DNA of 64,000 bases from Phytoseiulus persimilis (taxonomy: Eukaryota; Arthropoda; Arachnida; Mesostigmata; Phytoseiidae), in the NCBI GenBank assembly GCA_037576195.1, contig CM075103.1:24676001-24740000 (forward strand), in the 5' to 3' direction. How positions within the stretch are numbered: position 1 is the stretch's first letter; each line of letters begins with the position of its first letter. Made by a program: the position numbers and the translations under genes. This document shows, piece after piece, positions 40,288 to 50,718 of this stretch. Under the pieces are notes generated by a model, which was not told the origin of the DNA, made no database searches, and saw nothing but the letters and a program-made list of their open reading frames with translations.

Positions 40288-43200
40288 CTAAACGAGAGCT
40301 CTTTGGGCGCGGAGTTCCCATGGTAATTTCATATCGATCAAATCTTGCTCCAAACCCAGAGGGCTGTAAGGCATCACGGCCCCACAACAGCCGCACTCCC
40401 TGGAATTCAGTTTGGGGCGTTCACGGACTGTCGAGATGGCAGCTCTTGAGTAGAAATGTTCCGATGTGACCTGGATATAGCGAGGAGAACGAGGGCACAT
40501 AGGGAGAGTTAAGTATGGGATACATTCCCACCTTGTAAGGTAGATGCAGTAATTGCAATTCCTCCGTTCACAACGGTAGCATCTGAAGAGAAGGACGTAG
40601 TCACTTTCCACGGACAAGCATCGCACACATTCGAAAGTTTCTGTCAGCTCCCAGAGGATCGGCATGGTCCATATCGTGCCTGAAATTGTTGGGAATCAGA
40701 GTCGAAACGGAACAATGCACAAACTCATTGACGTGAGTCGAGCGACCACACAAGAACGGCCTGTCTCAATCATAATGAACGCTTCCAGGATATTCGCCAG
40801 CGTCATTGCATGCGGAACGGTAGAACACGTCTGATGCCCGCGAACGAGCGAGTTTTTACTCGAGGACACCTTCACTGAGTTTGTTCAGTTAGCGATACGC
40901 GACGGATGAGCAATCTGGATGTTCTGTCGTAGACCACGAAAATAGGAATCGACACTGTCGCCAGTCGCCACTGACTATTCTTCCGCACTGACAGCTGCAC
41001 GGCGGTATGAGGAATCAATATCATTGTTGAATTTCATGATAGGAGGCGTATCAGTCGAAGTAGAATTCAGAAGGTTCTACACACGTTTTGCGGAGTCAGC
41101 CAGCTCTGCTAAGAAAGGTCCGAGTTCTCGTCTCCTGAGCAGCAGACGGTAGAGCCATTCCGATCGCCGGCTCGCGGCTTGGGGAAGATAGAGATTGGCG
41201 ATCAGAGGCCGCAGGCGGATGATGTAGGGAGAAATCACAGCCAGAAACGTAGCCAGCGAGATGAGCGCCACACTGCGATTGAAGCTGGAAATAGATCGAT
41301 GACGATGGAGTCTCCACGTATTCCAAACCAGGTTCCCAGATCATAGGACCTTCGTTCCTCGATGCTGTCACACCTCAGTGTCGTTGATTAAGTGTGAATC
41401 TGCGGCTGACGTTTCATCCTAAGTGTGAGCCCAGATTGGGGGCAGTGGCTCCAATCATATCTACTACCCAGTTGCATTTCAGGGTCGCGAATTTTCGGCC
41501 TCGATTTCGTTGTGGCTGTTTCGTCGATCGTTGGAGAAATCAACGATAAAAGAGTTGGAGGCGTATTTTTCCTTCCGAGGTCTCCCTGGAAGGCGTCATG
41601 GAATTGTCCAGTTCCATCGGATCGGACTCGCATTAGTTCGACGCGCAGACGGGAGCGGGTTACTGGCCAGGGAGCTAATTGGAGCTATCTCGATGCCTCG
41701 AGGAATGGCGAGCAATCGTATCGATAATTCCCTTGGTGTTGCGGGCGCTCTCAGTAGCACAGGGCGGAGAACTGAATGGGGGTTATTTCCGGTGAGACCA
41801 AAAAATCGTCAACACGACCCGGGAACTCAATATTCGGATCATTCGGCTCCTCCTGAGTGATTTTCACTAGCAGAAATACCTTCAATTCCGCCCCGTCCGG
41901 GAGTTGAGAGAGGAAATGCGAAGAAACGCGGGTAAACGAGATTGATCGAACGACAGGGTCTTGAAAAATAAAGTGGATACGATCGCTTGCCGTATTTCGA
42001 GGTGTCGAGATAACTTCAATCGATTCTCTTGCTAATGATCGGCTTCCTTCTACGCGTCAATCGCGAGTCCGATTTCGCAATTCTCGTCATATCCGCTCCG
42101 ACGAATAACCAAAATGACCGTCCGAAAATCCTCTATCGAGCATTTTCTCGATTTTTGACGGCAAGAACAAAATCGGGCTCGAAATCATGCGCTCATGTTA
42201 GGGTGCTGTCAAGTTGTACATTCCTCCCGTAGAGCCTTTTTGAGTTAATGTCGGAATCGAATGAACGGCTCCTCCCATTCCGAGAAATCGCAAGGCCCTG
42301 AAGTTCACTCCAACGCCACGCTTCCGTGGCTGATATTTCAGCTCTCGCTCATTGACTGTTCTCATTCGTCTCGAAAGATACCCACTGGTTCCAGTCCACC
42401 TCGCGCGGCTCAATCAGGCATGAACCGTATTGGGACGGTCCGTCGAACCTTCCTCGGTGGAGCACCTGAACGAAAGTTCCCCATGGAGACGTCGGCGGGC
42501 TCTGAAAATCCCCCCACTGGCGTTACTCCGAGCTTCGAACGGAACGGACCTGAATAGATTCTCCGAACTACTCCAGTCAGACAAGTGAAGGGTCACTCAC
42601 AGAATCATACTTTACCAAGGTCCAGAGCGCAGTTGCAGCAGAGGAAATAGTCAAATTCAACAGATGCACGATGATGAAATTTAGCACGGCGAATCCTACT
42701 CTGCAGGAATGCTCGGTTAGGGGATCGTTGGGGCGCTAGACCAGTTATGGACTGGTCACATCTCTCGATGATAAAATTTGAGCCCGGCGAGAGCGGAGAC
42801 TTGCTGATCGCTATCATTAGGTGGATAAGCCTTACGATACTAAGTTCCCTGCCATCGCGTTTATCTCATCCCATATCGGATTGAGCGATTTGAAGTCGAC
42901 GAATTTCATCAATTCTTCTGCTTCGAGTGGCAAAACTGTCTGTAGTTCTTGGCGCCTTCTTTCCATGTCACGGAATTCGGTCTCTGCCGTGATGTAATGA
43001 TTGTCAAACGCCATGTCCCTTGAGTAGCGGTAAACATAAAGGGTCACCTTGAAGCAAAAAACACACTCGCTAGAGCAACTATGATTGCTTCAGGTGAAAC
43101 CTCAGGCGACGATCTTCTAATGAACCACGTATGAGAAGACGAATCCAAACCTTGTACATCAGCCAAACAGTCACAGTGACGTGAATTTTAGAGCAGAATC

Positions 43201-44448
43201 GGAAAGCTCTGACGAGGAAGGTGAGTCGCCGCAGTATCGCTTCTTTTCCCTGACGGAAGGCTTTTTGAACGGCAAGACGCGGTTTGAGTGAGTCAACCTG
43301 GCCGAACAAGCCTTTGAGTTTTAGGGGGACATGCTCCGGCTTCTAGCATCAAGTCGATGAATATGAAAATCATCGCGAGGACCTTCCAGTGGATTTTGCA
43401 GGAAGCGTCGAATTCTTCTACGAATCGAATGTATGCATTATCGATGCCTCCTGTGTTGAATGGCATGATGATTTTCGTTGAATTCCTATGGAGAGGGGGG
43501 CGTCGGCGTTAGTCTATCTCCACCACGAGACTCACGAAGGCGAGCATCCTCTGGGAGCTGATCAATGATGATCAATCGTATCCCCGATATCAGACTCACT
43601 CTACGAAAGCGTTGATGAGACTCGAGATCTTTGCGGCCATGTAAAAGTGTAGCGATATTAACACTTCCGAACCAAATACAGGGCTGCTGATAATCAGACA
43701 GTAAAAGGTGCGAGTGCGTACTTGGGCGAATTTGATGGCTGCCCTGACTTCGCGTTGGAGTTTCCTATTGAATCCTTGTAGATAGTCGATGAACGGTCTG
43801 AGTCCTTTCTTGAGCTCGTCGGCAAGATATCTCAGGGCTTGTACTATAGTGCATACCACACTGTACAAGATCGAATTGGAGTTGTGGACGATGTTGGCAC
43901 TGGGTACTGATCAAGTCGATAAATATCGTTAATAGTGTTTATGCTAGAGCTGAGTCGGCCAGACTCTCAACCTGACTCAAGCTGATGGAGGCTAATCAAT
44001 TATCTGAGTTGATTTTCTCGAAGGGGACAGTAGTCTTGGGATCGGTTTCGACTGAGTGTGATCTGGTGATCGATGCTGATCGAGAGTATCCTGGGGATCG
44101 ACTTTGATGGAGTGTCTTCCGGGGGGAGATTGGGCTGCGTAGCTGCGACTGAAGCCACGAGTCAAGTTGTGGAAAAGAGACCCTCCACCCAGGCTCTATG
44201 CAGCTCACCCGTTAGGAGATAGAAGTACAGGAGACCCATCAGAACCTTTCGACCATCTTGATGGAAGAGAGTGACCATGAAGAGCATCACCGTGAGCCTC
44301 AACGTGGGCCAGGCGATGAGAATGCCACTCAAGAATAGAGCGAAGAGCGCGGAGGCGCTCCAGCTGAACCATTGCCGTAAGCCGACAGCGAGGGAGACGC
44401 AGAATATAAGACAGAGGACATTCTTCAAAGTTCTGTTCTCGACGGTGC
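40288..44448 (-). CDS. DC-STAMP-domain membrane protein (DCST/sneaky-like), multi-exon
   Basis: Exons read on the minus strand. 44448-44209 (TM helices, RLTVMLFMVTLFHQDGRKVL). 43906-43722 (PSANIVHNSNSILYSVVC, the family's GP-x2-N...S-x2-C block; joined in phase through ACGG|GTGAGC). 43450-43151 (GIDNAYIRFVEEFDASCKIH ... VTVTVWLMYK). 43047-42836 (VTLYVYRYSRDMAFDNHYIT ... LPLEAEELMKFV). 42700-42616 (VGFAVLNFIIVHLLNLTISS). 42501-42382 (QYGSCLIEPREVDW). 41284-41085 (ISPYIIRLRPLIANLYLP, then WLYRLLLRRRELG). 40679 to about 40288 (ECVRC ... CYRCERRNCNYCI, a RING-like Cys cluster). YRY...FDN-x-YIT...LPL is the DC-STAMP signature. Phases agree at most junctions; one exon is probably missing in 43451-43721 and one in 41285-42381. 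A C5 run near 43337 needs one base fewer for frame. Relatives act in sperm-egg interaction or cell fusion. The first exon is not found. Confidence 0.75.
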
Positions 44449-44639
44449 CTGCAAAACCCAGAAAATACGATTCTGATACATGAGCTCTGACGAACCTGCA
44501 GTGTCCGGCCAACCATAGCGATAGTAGCGTATAGTGGAACCGCTCGGCCGGCACGCCGAGTGTAGGCGGCATGGTGCACGTCACGACCGAGAGAAGGAAG
44601 TGGAAAGAATGATAGCACCCGGAGGTGCGTCCCCGCGAT

Positions 44640-45250
44640 CCAAATATATATGAGCGGCTTCGTCCGTCAGTCTGTCGGTTTATCAGTTCTCCCGCACTCC
44701 TTCTGGGATATGTGGAGGTGATTCTGGGACCGATCTCACCATGTTTTTCCGTGTCTGGGGGTGATTCCGGGACCAATCTGAGCATACTTTTGGGGTTTGG
44801 GGTCACCATTCTTCTGGGGTCTGTGGAAATGATTCCTGTGGAGGGGTCGATTTGGCCATTCTACCCTGAATCTAAAGGGATGCTAACGGCGTCGATATGA
44901 CCACTTTTTTTGAAATCTTTGGTGGTAACCACGGGATCGATCTCACCATTTTCCTCGGAGTCTGAGGGGGTAAGTTCGGGATCGATCTGACTATACTCTC
45001 CTGGATCCGAGAAAGTGCTTCGGGTGTCGATCTTACCATACTTTCTGAGGTCCATGGAGGTTATCCTGGAGTCGATCTGACTATCCTCGTCTAATCTATG
45101 GAGCTGATTCGGGGTCAGTCTAACCATATTTTCCGGGCTCTATGGGAGAGATTCCAGAATCGATCTGACCATACTTTTCGGAATCTGACGAGGTTATTCC
45201 AGGTCGACCTGACCTTACTTTTTGGATTCTCAAGTGGTGATTTCCGAGTC
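44640..45250 (-). repeat. degenerate 45-bp minisatellite array
   Basis: About a dozen units of roughly 45 bp, minus-oriented, with core GATTCCGGGACCAATCTGAG / CATACTTTT relatives, diverging strongly toward 45250. It starts with GAGCGGCTTCGTCCGTCAGT, matching the outer arm sequence of the foldback-like element at 27250, so it is probably an old single arm of the same element type. It lies just upstream of the first recognised exon of the DC-STAMP-type gene. Confidence 0.75.
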
Positions 45251-45567
45251 TATCTGAACCTAACAACATATACCAATCAACTGAATGAGAGGACGGTTTT
45301 AGGAATGATGCTGACCTAATTGAGAGAGAGAAAAGTGCCTCGATGCCAGAGACCGCAGCCCAGTTGCGCGAAGACCGACTGGTATGTTAACAATGGCAAT
45401 AAATGACACCATGTCTTGAACCGTTTGTGGTACGCGTTCGCCCCAACTTGCAGTTCCCTCCCAGTGATCATGGTTCGCATTCCTGTCATCACCTCAGCGC
45501 TATCGAGTTCTTCTCCTTCTGGGGCTCATAATTTGGGAGCTGAGGCTGAAACAAGGCAAACACTCAC

Positions 45568-45680
45568 CTTCAGTAAGCCAAGAAGAGAGGAGAACACTGT
45601 GTGGTACATAAACTCGTTGGAAGAAACAGCAAGGGCAAAATGAGCTCGGTACGAAGATGCAACAATATTGTCGTATCGTC
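45568..45680 (-). other. candidate exon with strong splice donor
   Basis: The minus strand ends CTTACTGAAG|GTGAGTG at 45568, a near-consensus donor. One frame reads HFALAVSSNEFMYHTVFSSL then LGLLK, hydrophobic and protein-like; the other frames are poorer. The 5' boundary is uncertain. It could be an upstream exon of the DC-STAMP-type gene or of a separate gene; the phase does not fit 44448. Confidence 0.3.
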
Positions 45681-45819
45681 ACATGGTCACCGACAGCGTG
45701 AGTAACGAAGTACTGGTCTATCAGGGCACTGAGAGAGGGGATACAGGATTAACTGTATGAAGAAATCTCCTATCGGAAACGGGGTTTGTTCCCCGTCACA
45801 AGTTAATGGTCGAACTCAC

Positions 45820-45953
45820 GTGTCTTCTGCAGTCAAATTGTATTTTTCACGTCTGCGCTCGAGGAAGCCGGTGAGAGGCGCAACGAAAATCGGATCTATC
45901 AAGAAAGTCCTCAGAATTCCGTCTAGAGCCCAAACGACATCGAGGGCCGAAAT
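45820..45953 (-). other. candidate exon, 134 bp
   Basis: Bounded by AATTCCAG| at 45954 and ACAC|GTGAGT at 45820. One frame is open and protein-like: ISALDVVWALDGILRTFLID, then PIFVAPLTGFLERRREKYNL and TAEDT. Not recognised. The paired strong splice signals make it better than a random ORF. Confidence 0.35.
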
Positions 45954-47671
45954 CTGGAATTAATTCATAATGATTCCGACGCAGGCGTTTGATGGAGTGA
46001 GAAGCAGAGCTTATCCACCTTCCGGCTGCTCCAGGTAGGAAGGAAGCATCAGCTCGCAACTCCCACGAGTAAAGGGTTCGGAGGGAACGCGGAGCCGCAT
46101 TTATGGGAGGAATACGTGTCCTCTCAGAGGCCACTGGCCGAAACCATACATTTACGCAGGTGAGTCACGGATACGATTCCACGTTTCTCATCCCGTGTTC
46201 GGAAAATCAAATCGCCATTGACAGGGAAAAGGCGATGGGAAGTGAAACTTTGTGATCTTGTGGGACAAACGATCAAGCCGACGGGACAGATGCATGAATT
46301 CTTTGTGAATTATTGTAAATTCAGAGTATAGCCTATTTGGTTGAACGGTACCGGCGGGGAAGAGATTCTATGGAAACGATAGAGGATGAATTCCAACTTA
46401 CGAAAGCACATCTCAGAATGCTCCACAGGAGTTTGCAGCAGCAACAACAACATTTTCGACAGCACCCTCGACATACCCAGCGAATTCCAACCGCGATCAC
46501 TGCCATGAATCGGCAATATCAGCTGCATATGAGCCTTCCAAGAAATCGCTGATGCTCTGACAGCAGATGAAACTCATGGAGCCGACGACTGTAAGATGGC
46601 TGGTGATGTACCTAATTTCCCTACCACTGCGCTCGCGTCAGATCCGTGAAGCCATGGAACGGGTGAGTGCCGAGAAATATGGAGCAAACACAGCGAGATT
46701 CGATATCACGATTTCCAGAACAAGCTGAAGAATTCCCGCGTCGTTGTTTCGCTTGACGATCTCAGTCGTTTCGATATAGCTCACTGTTGATTTGTCATTC
46801 TTCGTGTATGGTTCGAACAAATTTCTCTCGAGATAATTTGCCTCAGTGATGGAAGAATGGCTTGAGAGTTTGAGATTATATTCTTCACGGTCATCGAGGA
46901 GAGATTGTGGACAGTCTAGTGACGCCAGCTGAGGGACCTTTCCGCAGGTGAGGAATCTCGACACAGTTCGGCGAAGCCTCGTCAGGACTCTCAATCCGTC
47001 GGAACCGTTCTTGGAATCTGGACAGGGAATCATGTGTTCCGAATTCCAAAGCTGCCTGGACCGAGGACACTACACAGAGGATTGCACCTCACAGGCCATG
47101 ATTGCCCCAGAATTCCTCAGATCCTGATCGCGAACCCGCTCAACACCCATGTATCCGACACGAGAGCCGACTCGCGAGTGAAGTGCGCACCGCTACCCTG
47201 TACAGTCCTGGCTCTCTCCAGCGACATCCATGATTATTCTCCCTCTCTCTGATATCTGCTCCCTCTCGCTCCTTATGAGTATGATTCCCCAAGAATGAAG
47301 AACTGGCTCTGTCCGTCAGTTCCTCCGCGGACATGTCTCTGAGGAATTCCACTAACCACTAGATGATTGTCGTGGTCGTGAGGACTCTCGATGGCAGGAG
47401 GACATCGAAGCGAGTGGAAAGCAAAAAAGACTGCGCCAGCCCAGTCATAGACTGGACCTGTTGCTCATGGATTGCGTCCTCGTCGGTCCCGAAGCGAATT
47501 TTGGGCGAGAAAGTACAAACATCATAGGCGCGAGTTGGAATCTGGAATCATTCTGGACGCATCAGCTTTCGGAGAAGAGCAGTCTTCCAAGATGCTGGCG
47601 GACACTTTTCGTCGACTTCCTCGAATCAATTCATCACGAGTCGTGATCGTCGCAACACGCATTCAATTGGT
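45954..47671. other. region with one unassigned minus-strand ORF
   Basis: The ORF at 46638-47033 (minus, 131 codons) ends with the hydrophobic stretch GILQLVLEIVISNLAVFAPY after a charged region and may be an exon of a membrane protein; no family recognised. A plus-strand frame at 46337-46552 has a Q5 run. Nothing else identified. Confidence 0.3.
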
Positions 47672-48277
47672 TCAAAGATAGAGGGGTGAGGCAGGAGGGC
47701 AGGGACTGCTGGCTTGGAGCTTCCAGGGTCGCTCGTATAGGAACTCGAAGATCAAGTCGCCCGTATGTGTCGCGTGCACGGTCTCCATTTGCCAGGTAGC
47801 TTCCGTGACACACAGCCAGGGGTCGAAGGTGAGATCGCCATCGATGCCGGGATTAGGCGGAAGAGAGTAACGCCGTCCGCTATCGCGATGCGGCATGTAC
47901 GTTGCCACGACGGTATATCGCGCTGAGCAGGCAGACAGGCCTAGAAGACTGGTGACGTCACAGGCCGCCGCGTGTGAGCACGCACCTCTCGACGGTGGCA
48001 TCGAGGATCGCGATGCGGCTAGCACAGTTGCAACAGAGTGTGCGTAAGACGCGGACTGAGTAGCTACTATCCGTTCCCACCCTCTAGGCCAGGTCATGCT
48101 TCTCTCTTTCGAGCTCTTGCTCGGGAATCCTGTCTGGTAGCTCAGAGCTAGGAAGCCAGTGGGGAGTCGACAGCCAATCCGTATTTTCCTTGATAGCACG
48201 CAACAGCATGATCCTGCTCTTCTCACGAAAGAGTAGCTGAGGAACTCGGCTCCTTTGAGGAAAAATCTAATCTTCAA
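47672..48277 (-). other. unrecognised ORF, 201 codons
   Basis: Open minus-strand frame. The C-terminal 60 residues (PGIDGDLTFDPWLCVTEATW, QMETVHATHTGDLIFEFLYE) look more protein-like than the Ser/Arg-rich N-terminal part, so the true coding portion, if any, may be an exon starting near 47860. No signal peptide or membrane segment is clear, and there is no known motif. Confidence 0.25.
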
Positions 48278-48689
48278 CCGTCTATCACTTGACGTTGGTC
48301 AACAACTCTGGATGGAAACTCCTCATTCGGACCATTCGGTCATTCTTTTTTCAAGCCGCCCCAATCTCCAATCCCAATCTCTCTCGTACATATATCCAGC
48401 TATAGATCCATGATTAATAAGAGATGATTGATGAAAAATGCCTGAGCCTCCCAACTGTAATGATGACCTTCGGAAATAGTCCCCCGGTACTGCCCTGGTT
48501 CTTCTGATTGACCCACGATTCTCCTGTATTGAGATCAGTTCAAAATCAACTAGTAAGAAAACAAACTCGAGTCAGTTTGATTCAGCTCCCGATGCAAGCC
48601 GAACGATTTCGTCGAAGGCTTCGGAACCCGCTACCGACTACCCCTCTTCACCGCACGATCATACACAGTTTTGCTGGGAACTCGGATTC

Positions 48690-50620
48690 AGGCGCGGTAG
48701 ATCAAATATAACGGCTTGCAACAAACTGCTCGAGAGGATCAGAGTGGCCGTCAATAAGGGCCAAGCAAGGGGTTCGCCATATTTGCTGACTATGAGGCAG
48801 CTTTTGACCTCGCATCAAGGACAATCATCCTGGAAAGGGTGGCACGGAGTGGTGTTCCGACCAAAATGCTCCGACTGATTCTGGCAGTCGATCGCCGAAA
48901 GACATGAACTGGTCTCCTGTACCTTGTATACGGATGTCGAAATCCTAGTGTCACGCTCGAGAACGCAACTCCAGAAAGCAATGAAGACTGTGAATGACTG
49001 CTACTCAGGAGCAAATCTCATAAATGTATCAGAGACGAAACTCGAAAAAGGGTCTCGGCCATTAAGGCTTGGCCATCGGCCTCTTGGATTTCGCACTATT
49101 TTTGACAAAAACTGGTCAACTCCGAATGCTGATATCTCGGCTCCCAGATGGGCAACAGCGCCGATCGAGGTATTTTTGGAAAGCTCAAGAAGAGCTATCG
49201 AATGGCCTACTATCGTTTGGATGAACGCATGCTTTTGAAATTGATGAATTCGAGACGGATGCGAAAATAGATAGCGTCGGGTGCACACTCTGGAAAAGAA
49301 AACGCCCATTTCCTCTCTGATTTTTTTTGTTGCATAGGCTTTGACTCTCAGTGACCTTTCAACTCAGCTTGACTCCAGAGTGCGCACTCGACGTTATCTA
49401 TTTCCGCATCTGTCTCGAATTCATCGATTCTAAAAGTGTGCGTCCATCTTCGATCCAAACGATTCAAAAATAACTCGATTAGTGCTGTAACCCTTCTGGA
49501 AGCCGAGATTTGAGCCTTCAAAGTTGACCACAAGCATGAAAGCGTTCGGTTTCTGCGTTCTCCAGCGGGAACCGACACGGTCGGTCGTTCCTGAGCGTGC
49601 GTGTATCACTCGCACCTCGACGTTGCCCCGAAGTTCGAACTCCGGCTGGACGTGGAGCTCACGACACCGATTCGCGAAAGAACTCATTCGGCTGGCTCTT
49701 CCACTATCACCGAGGAGCTCAATCTCCCTCTCGGCTTGGAACTAGAGGATCGGCCGAGTTTCCTACGGAATCGTTTAGTCTGACTTTGATTCGGATGGAA
49801 GAACCATGCTCTCAGGTTACGCTGGAACACCGTTCAGCGTGATCTACAGGGTCAAACTAGAGGATCGGTCGAGTTTCCGTCGGGATCGTTCAGTCCGGAG
49901 TGGGGTCCATTCCTCTGAAGGAACGTTTTCATTATGGCAAAATCCAAGGGGTCAGTAATGGCCGAGACCCTTTGGAAGAGGAGGCCTTATAGCCGAGGAA
50001 GACGTATCTTAGATTGGGAATGCCCGCATCGAGAAAGCTAGGAGTTTCGGCTATCTCGGAATCGAGCTGCCAAGGGACGGAATAAACAACGCTAAACACG
50101 TTGAGCAGAGGCTGAAGGCGAAGATACCATTCAGCTCAATACCGCGCGCGAACGAGCTGTCGCTACAGACCGCCCTCGTCCTCTTTGAGCTGAGGATATC
50201 GCCGATCGCATCACACGGAGTACAGCTCATCTAGGAAAATCTCATCCGATCACAGCACGAATCGTTTGACAAACTCAAAGCAGCTGACCCAAGCTAAGTC
50301 GAGCTGACCCTACAACTGCACCAATACACCGAAAACAGACTCGTCTTCCCTCCCGCAAACACAAAAAGAATGACCGAGACTCTGCGAACGAAATTTGATC
50401 TCCCGCTGACCACAGCAACTCACGAACATGTCGAATGCAACTAGCGAAAAACAGAAACCATCGATCCAGCATTCTCCTCCTGCCCTGCAATGACATTAGA
50501 TTGGTGCGAAGTGCCGAACTTCAAGAAGAGACATCGCTCCACCAGGGGAGCAGCACACTGCTCCCACCACGTCATATGCAGCAAAAAGAACAGACACGAG
50601 CCGGACGAAACTTGTATATG
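48690..50620 (+). mobile_element. LINE fragment split by a nested element
   Basis: 48760-48900 reads FADYEAAFDLASRTIILERV (RT motif A) and ARSGVPTKMLRLILAVDR. 48925-49045 reads TDVEILVSRSRTQLQKAMKT and INVSETKLEK (region after the catalytic motif, with N-x-x-K-T changed to ETK). Coding similarity stops at 49046, where a long-TIR element begins, and resumes after it at about 50030 with SFGYLGIELPRDGINNAKHV and a C-terminal ENRLVFPPANTKRMTETLRT segment. Many frame changes. The clade is not fixed; it differs from LINE A and from the R1-type element. The Ty3/gypsy element abuts its right end. Confidence 0.7.
49046..49969. mobile_element. long-TIR element (DDE/SWIM family), non-autonomous, inside a LINE
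   Basis: Begins AAAGGGTCTCGGCCATTAAG and ends TAATGGCCGAGACCCTTT. The left TIR is 49046-49345; the right TIR is 49360-49523 plus 49926-49969, with almost nothing between the arms, so this is a palindromic deletion derivative. The right TIR is itself interrupted by ~400 bp (49524-49925) containing a 45-base direct repeat (AACTAGAGGATCGGCCGAGT at 49740 and again at 49856). Confidence 0.75.
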
Positions 50621-50621
50621 C

Positions 50622-50718
50622 AAGTGGGTATAGAAGCTGGTGCACAATAGTGAATGAAACATTTAGAGATAACATTTAGGAGGTGTACTGTCCATCAACC
50701 TCCCTGTCTTCACTGGCA
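50622..50718 (+). repeat. 5' LTR remnant of the Ty3/gypsy fossil
   Basis: Matches 54486-54590 over about 95 bases, including AGTGGGTAT, GTGTACTGTCC and CAACCTCC blocks. The outer part is not alignable. Confidence 0.7.
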
